Of a stretch of DNA of 64,000 nucleotides, positions 34,345 through 42,509 are shown piece after piece; positions within the stretch are counted from its first letter, which is position 1, and every line of letters begins with the position of its first letter. Origin of the DNA: OCS116 cluster bacterium AG-435-F03 (GTDB lineage Bacteria; Pseudomonadota; Alphaproteobacteria; MED-G09). The DNA is taken from the NCBI GenBank assembly GCA_003212795.1, contig QCOV01000001.1, positions 560,893 through 624,892 on the forward strand, written 5' to 3'. The position numbers and the translations under genes are program-made. The notes beneath the pieces are model-generated. The model was not told the DNA's origin and made no database searches. It worked only from the letters and a program-made list of their open reading frames with translations.

Positions 34345-35358
34345 TTACATCCTCACCATAAGCTTTCCTTTATGACCTCCATTAAATAGCATTTGAATAG
34401 ATTTAGAAAAGGTTTCAATGCCTTCTTCATAATGAGTTGGAACAATAATATCACCATTATTATATAATTTAGTTAATTCATTTATGGCTTCTGGAAATTT
34501 TTCTGAAAAATGCATAACTGTAAAACCTTCCATTCTTGAATATCTTTCTGCAAGTTTAAGGTATGCGCTAGGGCCTAATATATTATCAAAATTATTATAC
34601 TGTGAAATTGCTCCACATATAGCAATTCTAGCTCCTGTGTTTAGATTATTAAGAACATCATTTAAAATTTCTCCGCCTACATTATCGAAAAATACATCAA
34701 TTTTATCTTTAGCTATACTTTCTAATTCTTCTCTAACATTCTGATTTTTATAATCAATGGCATAATCAACCTTTATTTCATTAAGTAGAAAGTTACTTTT
34801 TTCTTCACCTCCAGCTATTCCTATAACTTTTGCACCTTTAGTTTTTGCTAATTGACAAACAATGATACCTACACCACCTGCAGCTCCTGAGACAACAACT
34901 AATTCGTCCTTTTTAACTTTTCCAACATCAATTAATCCAAAATAAGCGGTTAATCCGGTTGTCAAACCAAGTAAGCCAATATTTAACTCGGGATCTGCAC
35001 TATTACTCTCAACCTTTTGATAGGCTGCAGAGTGCATGGTAATATGCGTTTGAGCCCCCATAGGACCGCTTACAAAATCACCTTCCTTGAATTTATCAGA
35101 TTTACTAATTAAAACTTCACCGATTCCTAAAGCACCTATTCCTTGATTTAGCTGCGATGTATCATGATAGCTACCCTCATCAAATGTTGTTCTAATCCAT
35201 GCATCAATAGCTATTGTATCAACTCTAATAAGAAGCTCATCATCATTAGGCTCGATACATTCTTCATCAATTATTTTAAACAAATCATCTGTAATTTCAT
35301 TTTCGGGTCTTTTTAATAAAATAGCTTTCTTATTTTTTGGTAAATTAGTTAATGTCAT
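34345..35358 (-). CDS. Zinc-independent MDR family NADP-dependent oxidoreductase
   Basis: I use ATG 35358 (MTLTNLPKNKKAILL), with AAAGGA upstream, since the ORF-track start at 35397 would overlap the desaturase. The 337-residue protein resembles the prostaglandin/curcumin reductase (CurA/PTGR) branch of the medium-chain dehydrogenase superfamily: GIGALGIGEVL, GLTTGLTAYFGL, and the NADP Rossmann motif VSGAAGGVGIIVCQLAK. The structural zinc cysteines are absent. It would reduce alpha,beta-unsaturated carbonyls with NADPH. It lies directly upstream of the P450 (no gap). Confidence 0.87.
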   Translation of the reverse strand: MTLTNLPKNKKAILLKRPENEITDDLFKIIDEECIEPNDDELLIRVDTIAIDAWIRTTFDEGSYHDTSQLNQGIGALGIGEVLISKSDKFKEGDFVSGPMGAQTHITMHSAAYQKVESNSADPELNIGLLGLTTGLTAYFGLIDVGKVKKDELVVVSGAAGGVGIIVCQLAKTKGAKVIGIAGGEEKSNFLLNEIKVDYAIDYKNQNVREELESIAKDKIDVFFDNVGGEILNDVLNNLNTGARIAICGAISQYNNFDNILGPSAYLKLAERYSRMEGFTVMHFSEKFPEAINELTKLYNNGDIIVPTHYEEGIETFSKSIQMLFNGGHKGKLMVRM

Positions 35359-35372
35359 TTTAATCCTTTGTA

Positions 35373-36218
35373 TTAGATACCGCCATCGAGGACACAATTT
35401 TTCTTTTCTAATATATGTTTCATATCTCTAAATGCACTTGGTGTTTTATGTAAAGGTATTGAAGGATATAAATGATGGATTATGTGATACTCCATACCTT
35501 GTGTAAGTATAGTTCCAGTATAGGCTTTCCACCCTCGAGTATCGTTATATCTACCCTTATTTTCCATTGGTTTATGAGGTAAAAATGATAGAGTAATTTG
35601 TAAATATGCAGTACCTATTAATCTTGGTAACCACCAAATTGATAATGCTATTAATCCATAACCAGATAATGCTAAAAATGCTAATAAAGCCCAATGAAAC
35701 CAGAAAAATACAAAATGCTCTTGCAATGCCTTACTGCTTATATTTTTTTTGAAGAAATCTGATTGAAGGCCATAACCAGCATTAGGCTGTCTTTGTAAAA
35801 CACCACAAACCCACAATGAATGTATAAAGTTTTTTGATTTTGTTCCTATATCAGGATCTTTATTTGGATCATTTGTATGCTTATGATGAAGCATATGTGT
35901 TTCCTTTAGAAGCTTATATCCAGTTAAAAGAGGTATAACTGAAATATAACCTACCAGTTCATTAATCCAAAAATAAGGAGAATTCCTTTTAATGATATTA
36001 CCATGCTGCGCTTCATGCGATGGAAGATATGCCAAACAACAATTTATTGTAGCGATAATAAATATAATCCATAAAGGTAGAATATTCATAAAAGCTATTG
36101 GCCACAAAGATATCCAAATAAGAAAATTACTAATGCCCCATACCACATAAATCCATGTATCGTTAAAAAGATACTTTCTAGCTATCTCCTGTTCTTCACG
36201 TAACAAAGACTCAGTCAT
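35373..36218 (-). CDS. Membrane fatty acid desaturase / hydroxylase family protein
   Basis: I take ATG 36218 (MTESLLREEQ), since it gives an ATGA overlap with the preceding 62-residue gene; the ORF-track start 36224 is a TTG. About 281 residues have several membrane helices and the di-iron histidine boxes HEAQH, HMLHHKHTND and HIIHHLYPSIP, which coordinate the active-site irons. The third box differs little from the beta-carotene hydroxylase/ketolase class, so an acyl or carotenoid-like substrate is possible. It is 14 bases upstream of the MDR gene. Confidence 0.9.
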   Translation of the reverse strand: MTESLLREEQEIARKYLFNDTWIYVVWGISNFLIWISLWPIAFMNILPLWIIFIIATINCCLAYLPSHEAQHGNIIKRNSPYFWINELVGYISVIPLLTGYKLLKETHMLHHKHTNDPNKDPDIGTKSKNFIHSLWVCGVLQRQPNAGYGLQSDFFKKNISSKALQEHFVFFWFHWALLAFLALSGYGLIALSIWWLPRLIGTAYLQITLSFLPHKPMENKGRYNDTRGWKAYTGTILTQGMEYHIIHHLYPSIPLHKTPSAFRDMKHILEKKNCVLDGGI

Positions 36219-36403
36219 ATCCAACTTCCTCTAATAGTAGCAATAAGCCCCCAAGAAAAACCTAGAAGCAGAGCAAAGTAAATATTCGATATAATTGGAA
36301 ACGAAAAATTATATAAATTCATAATTTCAACAAGTACTGGCGCTAAAATAAACAATCCAAAAAATAATGGGCCACATTTATTTAGAAAAGAAATAAACTT
36401 CAT
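36216..36403 (-). CDS. Small two-helix membrane protein, first gene of the P450 operon
   Basis: This 62-residue protein (start MKFISFLNKCGPLFF) has two hydrophobic helices and ends IATIRGSWI. Its TGA (36217-36215) overlaps the desaturase ATG as ATGA, a strong sign that it is real and co-translated. The ORF-track coordinates are 36215-36403. The family is not recognised; it may help the desaturase fold or anchor. It is the first gene of the operon, which begins about 120 bases from tRNA-Asn on the opposite strand. Confidence 0.6.
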
Positions 36404-36520
36404 TGCTTATTATACCTTTTTTTGCATTCTTCGGTCAAATCAACGAAATGTTAAATAATAATTTTAAATAAATATAATATGGAAAAAATACAAATCATCT
36501 GCTAAAAAACATCCAACTGT

Positions 36521-36596
36521 TCCCCGGTAGCTCAGTTGGTAGAGCAAATGACTGTTAATCATTGGGTCGCTGGTTCGAGTCCGGCCCGGGGAGCCA
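36521..36596 (+). tRNA. tRNA-Asn (anticodon GUU)
   Basis: Acceptor stem TCCCCGG/CCGGGGA, D-arm GCTCAGTTGGTAGAGC, anticodon loop CTGTTAA (anticodon GTT) on an AATGA/TCATT stem, T-loop GGTTCGAGTCC and encoded GCCA. Length 76. A TATAAT at 36473-36478 upstream may belong to its promoter. It is the only RNA gene between the P450 operon and the COQ4-like gene. Confidence 0.97.
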
Positions 36597-36670
36597 CTTC
36601 TTCAAAAAAATTGAAAAATATCTTATAAGATGGTATTTAATGAAAATAAGAACAATAATAAGTTATTGAA

Positions 36671-37198
36671 ATGAAAAGATTAAAGTATCAAGAACAAGAT
36701 TGCGAGTTAACACTTAAACAAGGTTTAGACGAATATCTAGATCATATTGGTCCAGAAGCAAAACTTACTGGCGATGAAAATAACGGCCTAGATGAGGGAT
36801 ATCGTCAATTTCTTCTTGCGCATGATTGTCAGCATGTTATTTTTGGGATAGCGCTTTCCCTAGAAGAAGAGAGTGTTTTGGATACATATGCTATTCAGGG
36901 TACAAGTGGTATTCCTTGGAAAAAAACATTTAAGTATGCTTTTTCGGGCGGCGAACTAACTCAACTATATAAAAAATTATATAAAGAGTATGGTTTAATG
37001 AGGATCTTTTCATTAGTCTTTAGAGCTAGAAAACAAAAGATAATGGCCTGGAAAAGAGTCAAACTCATGAAAAAGAAGTGGCCTTGGCTTATCCCTGAAA
37101 ATTATTTCTCTCGAACAATTAAAGATTTAAGAGATGAATACAATATTAAAGTTTTATCTGAAGAAGAACTTTACTTTGAAGACCCAACATATATGTAA
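36671..37198 (+). CDS. COQ4-like protein (ubiquinone biosynthesis family)
   Basis: The 175-residue protein keeps the COQ4 zinc motif HDxxH-(x)11-E as HDCQHVIFGIALSLEEE, at residues 51-67, with H51, D52, H55 and E67. COQ4 in eukaryotes and some bacteria takes part in ubiquinone ring modification (C1 decarboxylation/hydroxylation in recent work). The rest of the protein is divergent and I could not match it further, so a different role is possible. It is a single plus-strand gene after tRNA-Asn, converging on the GH3 gene. Confidence 0.6.
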   Translation: MKRLKYQEQDCELTLKQGLDEYLDHIGPEAKLTGDENNGLDEGYRQFLLAHDCQHVIFGIALSLEEESVLDTYAIQGTSGIPWKKTFKYAFSGGELTQLYKKLYKEYGLMRIFSLVFRARKQKIMAWKRVKLMKKKWPWLIPENYFSRTIKDLRDEYNIKVLSEEELYFEDPTYM

Positions 37199-37214
37199 TT
37201 TTATAGTATAATTT

Positions 37215-39158
37215 TTATTCTTCTAAATAACTTAATCCATGACCGTATCTAAAAATTGGATTTCTTGTGTCATCAGGAACATCCGAAAGTTGATCATTCA
37301 CTTCTTTCATAGATGAGGGGATATCAAAAGGAAGTTTTCCTGTTGGATTAAAATTACCAAAAATTACTTCTAATACAACTTCATCAAAAACACCAAAAAC
37401 ACCTATCAATCCATGGCTTAGTTTTTCAATTTCAGTAAGAATTGCTGGTCTGTTTAGGTCAACAACAATGATTAGTTTGCTCAATGAAGAATATTTTTTT
37501 AATTTAGATAAAATTTTCTCATCGTAATTCAAATCATTATTTGGAAATATAGTACTTAAAAAATTATCAATCGGCCTATCAATACCGGATGGCTGATTTC
37601 CATTAAAAACAGTTCGTAACTGAACAATGATATAATCAGAATCTTTAGGATCATTAGTAATTTCACAATATTTCTTTATTTCTTTCTTATCTAAACCATC
37701 AACAAAAATTTTAATATTTTTTTTAAGTGGTAAAATTTCTTTATTATTATCAATTTGATTTTTTAGTAACACTATTGATTTTTTTTGAGCGGTTAAACCT
37801 TTTTTTATAAAGGTCTCTGTTCCAACTCTTTTAGCAACTAAATTCTCATCAACGAAAGGATTGTCAAATAAACCTAACTCAAACTTGTTTATTAATATTT
37901 TTTTTACTGAATAATTAATCCTATCTTCAGATATTTCATTCTTTTTCACTAAATCAACAAGAAACTCAGGCGAGCTTTCGCCTCCATATTGATCTACACC
38001 TGCATCAATAGATTTCTTATATCTTTCTCTTAAGGTTAAGTCACCAACGCCCCAATGTCGTCCAGTTATTATGCCCCAATCAGTGCATATAACCCCATCA
38101 TATCCAAGTTTATCCCTTAATAAATGGGTTAAGATATCTTTATTATAAGCCATTGCAACATTTTCGGAAGTTTGATCAACTGGAATACCATAATATGGCA
38201 TAATGACCTTTAAATTATTATTAATAGCTCTCTTAAAAGGCTTTAAATGATATTCAAAATTATTTCCTGGATAGACTTGATTTTGTCCTGAGTATAGATG
38301 TGGGTCAAATCCTTCTTCCTGAGGACCTCCTCCAGGAAAATGTTTAACCATTGTTAAAACACTATTACTGTTAATCTTTTTGCCCTGAAAACCATCCATA
38401 TAAGCGATAGTAAAGTCTGAAGAAAGATCAGCATTTGAACCAAAAGTACCAAAATTTCTTGACCATCTTGGCTCAGTGGCAAGATCAGACATAGGATGCA
38501 AAGCTGTTCTTAAGCCGACAGATAGATACTCTTCTCTAGCTATTTCTGCAAATTCTTTAATTATTTCAGGTTGTCTAGTTGCAGCAAAACCTAATTGCGA
38601 TGGCCATTTTGAAAAGCCTTTTAATGAAAAAGCTGCCACACCTCCTCCTCGTGGCACCTCATGAATTGGATCAGAACTTATTGTTAAAGGAATACCTAAC
38701 CTAGATCTTTCGGCAATTTTCTGAAGTTGATTTATTTTTTTTGCTAATTGCGAAGGATTAGGTGAGCCGTATAAATTGTAATGTGTAATATTTTTGTTCA
38801 AAATTAATGATTCTGTTGTATCTCCTCTTCCGCTTGCTAGATTCATAATTTCAGAAATTGTACCACCATTAATAGAAATTGGAGGATGAAACATTTGTCC
38901 AGCCTTTTCTTCAATTGTCATTTTTTTTAATAAATCACTAGCTCTTTGTTCGGGGGTAAAATCAATGTTCTCATAAATTTCAATTTTGCCATTTTTATAG
39001 AGATCTCTATATACTTTATTATTCTTAATTATAGTTTTAGGTTTTTTATAAATTGAAAAATAAATTTTCAATTTAATATAAAATAATTTTGGAATATTTA
39101 GCGCTATCTTAAAAAGAATTTTTATTATGTCTAAAAAATTATTTCTAAATAATTTCAT
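37215..39158 (-). CDS. Glycoside hydrolase family 3 protein (beta-glucosidase-like)
   Basis: The 647-residue protein has a GH3 N-terminal TIM-barrel (RASDLLKKMTIEEKAGQMF, VLTMVKHFPGGG) with the catalytic nucleophile D360 in VICTDWG, and a C-terminal GH3 domain (SIVLLKNQ, ILPLKKNIKIFVDG, GKLPFDIPSS). The layout is beta-glucosidase-like rather than NagZ, which lacks the second domain. The N-terminal 40 residues are hydrophobic and basic (FLDIIKILFKIALNIPKLFY) without a cleavage site, and may tether the enzyme to the inner membrane. It overlaps the glucokinase gene by 14 bases. Confidence 0.86.
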   Translation of the reverse strand: MKLFRNNFLDIIKILFKIALNIPKLFYIKLKIYFSIYKKPKTIIKNNKVYRDLYKNGKIEIYENIDFTPEQRASDLLKKMTIEEKAGQMFHPPISINGGTISEIMNLASGRGDTTESLILNKNITHYNLYGSPNPSQLAKKINQLQKIAERSRLGIPLTISSDPIHEVPRGGGVAAFSLKGFSKWPSQLGFAATRQPEIIKEFAEIAREEYLSVGLRTALHPMSDLATEPRWSRNFGTFGSNADLSSDFTIAYMDGFQGKKINSNSVLTMVKHFPGGGPQEEGFDPHLYSGQNQVYPGNNFEYHLKPFKRAINNNLKVIMPYYGIPVDQTSENVAMAYNKDILTHLLRDKLGYDGVICTDWGIITGRHWGVGDLTLRERYKKSIDAGVDQYGGESSPEFLVDLVKKNEISEDRINYSVKKILINKFELGLFDNPFVDENLVAKRVGTETFIKKGLTAQKKSIVLLKNQIDNNKEILPLKKNIKIFVDGLDKKEIKKYCEITNDPKDSDYIIVQLRTVFNGNQPSGIDRPIDNFLSTIFPNNDLNYDEKILSKLKKYSSLSKLIIVVDLNRPAILTEIEKLSHGLIGVFGVFDEVVLEVIFGNFNPTGKLPFDIPSSMKEVNDQLSDVPDDTRNPIFRYGHGLSYLEE

Positions 39159-40074
39159 TTTTACAAACCTCTAAAGCTCCCATATAGCCTAAATCTTTCT
39201 CGTTTATTAAGAAAACAGGAATATTTGATAAATATTTATCCATCTTTTTACTTTCTTCAAAAATATTCCTAAATTCTGAAAAATCATTATCCTTTAATAA
39301 ACTTTTACTTAAAGATCCAGCTAGGTAAACACCTCCACTTGAACCAGTTATTAAAGCTGTATATTTTGCAAAAATGGCAAAAATCTTTATCAAAAGAATT
39401 TTAGTTTCATCACAAAAAGCGTCATCTGTTATATTATTTAGAATATCTTCATTACTGTATTTATGATCATAGTCTTGAGAGAGAAAACCATAGATATATG
39501 AAATACCTTTACCTGATAACAAATCCTCAAAAGTAGCCATTCTTTTATTTTCTTTCTTAAAATCTTCTAATAAGTGTTGTATTTCATCACCCATGTTAGG
39601 AATATTAAGGTGCCCTGCTTCAGTAGCTATAGACTCCCCATTAATTAAAATTGATAACCCTAAGCCAGTTCCAGGAATAATTAATATCTTTGGTCCTTGT
39701 GGAAAATTTTTATTGCTTCCAATAAATTTTAATTTATTTTTAGGGTAATTATTAAGAGCATAACATTGCAATTGTACATCATTAAATAATCTTAAGCCTC
39801 TAGGAAAAAAACTTTTTTCCATTTCTTTTACATTAAAAGAAAAGTCTATATTAACAAAATTAATTTCATTACCAATAATTGGGGCAGCAACACCTAAAAC
39901 ACCTGAGAGATTTTCTTTAGAAATATTAAACTCATTTAAATAATGATTAAGAAGATCACCAAGGGTTTTAAAGTTACTAATTTTATATGAAGATTTATAA
40001 ACTAAATCTTTGAAATCATTTACGATTGCTAACCTTGCGTTTGTTGCACCTAGATCTGCTATTAAAGTATTAAT
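39145..40074 (-). CDS. glk: Glucokinase, probable AUU start codon
   Basis: The ORF track starts at an internal ATG (39822, 225 residues) and misses the ATP-binding N-terminus. The same frame is open upstream without a stop and reads NTLIADLGATNARLAIVND, the phosphate-binding motif of Glk (E. coli LVGDVGGTNARLAL). The likely start is ATT at 40074-40072, since GAGG lies 5 bases before it; no ATG, GTG or TTG is in frame upstream before the TAA. This gives 309 residues, close to E. coli Glk (321). The body has GTGLGLSILI and TEAGHLNIP glucose-binding motifs. It is coupled with the GH3 gene, so glucose released by GH3 is phosphorylated. Confidence 0.82.
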   Translation of the reverse strand: MNTLIADLGATNARLAIVNDFKDLVYKSSYKISNFKTLGDLLNHYLNEFNISKENLSGVLGVAAPIIGNEINFVNIDFSFNVKEMEKSFFPRGLRLFNDVQLQCYALNNYPKNKLKFIGSNKNFPQGPKILIIPGTGLGLSILINGESIATEAGHLNIPNMGDEIQHLLEDFKKENKRMATFEDLLSGKGISYIYGFLSQDYDHKYSNEDILNNITDDAFCDETKILLIKIFAIFAKYTALITGSSGGVYLAGSLSKSLLKDNDFSEFRNIFEESKKMDKYLSNIPVFLINEKDLGYMGALEVCKNEII

Positions 40075-40155
40075 TTTTTCCTCAAATTGTTAGAAAATAT
40101 AATTATTTAATATTTATTATATACGAAATTGAGAGATGATATAAATAACTTATTC

Positions 40156-40184
40156 TTAGATTTTTTATAAGGAATCGGTATAAT
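40156..40184 (+). promoter_or_regulatory. Candidate promoter of the lipoprotein-amine oxidase-CFA group
   Basis: A perfect TATAAT lies at 40179-40184, 24 bases before the lipoprotein ATG. The element 17 bases upstream, TTAGAT, matches the -35 consensus poorly. The location just before a plus-strand gene after a divergent gap supports it, but it is a weak call. Confidence 0.35.
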
Positions 40185-40207
40185 GGAAGAGTAATTTGGT
40201 ATTTGTT

Positions 40208-40462
40208 ATGAGAAAAATTCTATCATATTTCTTTATTATTAATTTAGTTTTATTTGGTTTAATCGCTTGCGAAACAAGTGATAATTCTACAGGATTTTAT
40301 ACAGGTGATTCACTTGCTACAAAAAAGACTAATCAGGTTGAAGAAATTTCAGTTGAACAAGAAAAAGAACAAATTACTGAAAAAGAAACATTAGCTGAAA
40401 CTAATCCTATAATAATTGAAGAATCTTCTGAAATAACCGAAGAAGAATTAGATTATAAATAA
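40208..40462 (+). CDS. Small acidic lipoprotein
   Basis: I use ATG 40208 (MRKILSYFFIINLVL), since the upstream TTG at 40196 adds nothing plausible. The lipobox LIAC places the acylated cysteine at about residue 21. The mature part is about 64 residues, very rich in glutamate and threonine (VEEISVEQEKEQITEKE) and without a fold I recognise; it is probably disordered. It is 23 bases upstream of the FAD gene and could share its transcript. Function unknown. Confidence 0.55.
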   Translation: MRKILSYFFIINLVLFGLIACETSDNSTGFYTGDSLATKKTNQVEEISVEQEKEQITEKETLAETNPIIIEESSEITEEELDYK

Positions 40463-40485
40463 TAAAATTAATTTGTGAGGTTATT

Positions 40486-41742
40486 TTGGAAATTGCCGTA
40501 ATAGGGTCTGGTATATCCGGTCTTTCAGCATCATTATTTTTATCTCAAAAGAATAATGTTACCTTATATGAAAAGAATGATTATTTAGGTGGACACACCA
40601 ATACAAAAACAATCAAATATAAGGATAAAAGAATTAATGTTGATACTGGATTTATAGTTTTTAACAAACTTAATTATCCTAACTTAATGAAATTATTTGA
40701 TTTTCATAATGTTACTTATGAATATAGCGATATGAGTTTATCTGTATCAAATATAAATAATGGTATTGAGTGGTCTGGAAAAAGTATTAATACCATTTTT
40801 GCTGATCGAAAAAGAATATTTGATATTAATTTTTTGAAATTTTTAATTGATATTTTGAAGTTTAATAAATTTGTTAAAAACAATATTGACGAATTGTCAT
40901 TAGACAAACAACCGTTGGGCGAATGGTTGAATAATAAAAATTTTAGCAAACAATTTCAAGAAAACTATATATTGCCGATGAGTGCCGCTATTTGGTCAAT
41001 GAATTTCAATGATGTTTTAAATTACCCTATTTCTAATTTATTTAGTTTTTTTAATAACCATAGACTTCTACATGAAAAAAAATTGAGACCACAATGGTTA
41101 ACGGTAAGCAATGGAAGTAAATCTTATATAGATAAAATATTGAAATCAGTTAACATCAATAAAAAATTAAACTCAAAAATTCAGAAAATAAATACTAATG
41201 ATAATAAATTTTCTTTAATTGACATAAATGGAATTCAAAAAGAATATGATAAGATAATATTTTCTATTCATCCTGAAAAAATACTAGAAATCAAAAATGA
41301 CTTCGACAGCAAAATAATTAATATCTTAGGTCTATTTAAAACAAGCAAGAATAAAGCTTACTTACATTGTGATGCATCTCTAATGCCTAAAAATAGAAAA
41401 GTATGGTCATCCTGGAATGTCTTTTCAGATAAAGAGATAAATAAAGTTTCACTAACTTATTGGATGAATAAATTGCAAAATATAGATAACAATTATCCGA
41501 TCTTTGTCACATTAAATCCCCTCCATTTACCGGATGAGAATAAAATCTTTGATGTTATAGATTATGAACATCCAATCTATGATGAAAATGTAATTAATGG
41601 TCAATTACAACTAGATAACATTCAAGGCTATAAAAATTATTGGTATTGTGGCGCATGGACAGGAAATGGTTTTCATGAAGCCGGTTTATCATCGAGTTTA
41701 ATGATATCAAAACATTTAAATGGAGTTATACCTTGGTGTTAA
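40486..41742 (+). CDS. FAD-dependent amine oxidase-like protein
   Basis: The 418-residue flavoprotein starts with the FAD-binding GxGxxG motif IGSGISGLSASLFL, followed by YEKNDYLGGHTNT, and ends with the C-terminal FAD site YWYCGAWTGNGFHEAGLSSSL. The start is TTG, supported by GTGAGG five bases before it. This family (NAD(P)-binding, amine oxidase-like) is linked in many proteobacteria to DUF1365 and CFA synthase genes, as here, and has been proposed to desaturate or modify methylated fatty acids. It overlaps DUF1365 by 10 bases. Confidence 0.9.
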   Translation: MEIAVIGSGISGLSASLFLSQKNNVTLYEKNDYLGGHTNTKTIKYKDKRINVDTGFIVFNKLNYPNLMKLFDFHNVTYEYSDMSLSVSNINNGIEWSGKSINTIFADRKRIFDINFLKFLIDILKFNKFVKNNIDELSLDKQPLGEWLNNKNFSKQFQENYILPMSAAIWSMNFNDVLNYPISNLFSFFNNHRLLHEKKLRPQWLTVSNGSKSYIDKILKSVNINKKLNSKIQKINTNDNKFSLIDINGIQKEYDKIIFSIHPEKILEIKNDFDSKIINILGLFKTSKNKAYLHCDASLMPKNRKVWSSWNVFSDKEINKVSLTYWMNKLQNIDNNYPIFVTLNPLHLPDENKIFDVIDYEHPIYDENVINGQLQLDNIQGYKNYWYCGAWTGNGFHEAGLSSSLMISKHLNGVIPWC

Positions 41743-42503
41743 AATCATTAATATTCGAAGGCCAGGTAAGGCATAAAAGATACCATCAAAAGAAGCATCA
41801 GTTTAAATATAATGTTTTTAATATGTTAATTGATATTGATGATTTAAAATATTTAGATAAGAAACTTAATCTCTTTTCATTCAATAAGTTTAATATTTTC
41901 TCTTTTTATGAAAAAGATCATGGATTGAAGAATGGGACCCCGGTAAAAGACTGGATTTTAAAAGTTATCTCAAAAAGTGACATTGATATCGAGGCAAATA
42001 ATTTGAAAATATATTGCTTATGTTATCCAAGAATATTGGGTTATGTATTTAATCCGATTACAGTCTGGTCAATTTACGACAAAGATGAACTTAAAATTTT
42101 AATTTATGAAGTTAGAAACACATTTGGAGAAGATCATTCTTATGTTTTTATGTTAGACAGCGAAGAACAAAAATTAAATCATAGTAGAAAAAAACTATTT
42201 CATGTTTCTCCTTTTATTAATTTAAATGCTGAGTACAATTTTTCTACAGAAATAAATAAAGATTTTACTAGTATAATTATTAAAGAGAGCACAGATAAAA
42301 AACCATTGTTGTTAGCTTCTTTTAATGGAAAGTCAGTTGAATTAAATGACCTACACTTGATAAAGGTTTTTTTTAAATACCCTCTAATGACATTAAAAGT
42401 AATATTTGGGATTCACTTTCATGCTTTATTCTTATACCTGAAAAAGGTAAAATTTGAACCACATCCAAAAAATAAAGTTGATGATATAAGTTTTAGTGAT
42501 TGA
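41733..42503 (+). CDS. DUF1365 family protein
   Basis: The 256-residue protein fits DUF1365: an N-terminal FEGQVRHKRYHQKKHQFKYNVFNMLIDID, followed by YPRILGYVFNPITVWSIYDK, EVRNTFGEDHSYVF and a C-terminal helix with HFHALFLYLKKVKF. It occurs almost always between an amine-oxidase-like FAD gene and a CFA synthase. The function is not known biochemically; a link to fatty acyl modification is inferred from context. The start is TTG at 41733 or GTG at 41736, inside the end of the FAD gene. Confidence 0.88.
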   Translation: MVLKSLIFEGQVRHKRYHQKKHQFKYNVFNMLIDIDDLKYLDKKLNLFSFNKFNIFSFYEKDHGLKNGTPVKDWILKVISKSDIDIEANNLKIYCLCYPRILGYVFNPITVWSIYDKDELKILIYEVRNTFGEDHSYVFMLDSEEQKLNHSRKKLFHVSPFINLNAEYNFSTEINKDFTSIIIKESTDKKPLLLASFNGKSVELNDLHLIKVFFKYPLMTLKVIFGIHFHALFLYLKKVKFEPHPKNKVDDISFSD

Positions 42504-42509
42504 AAATTA

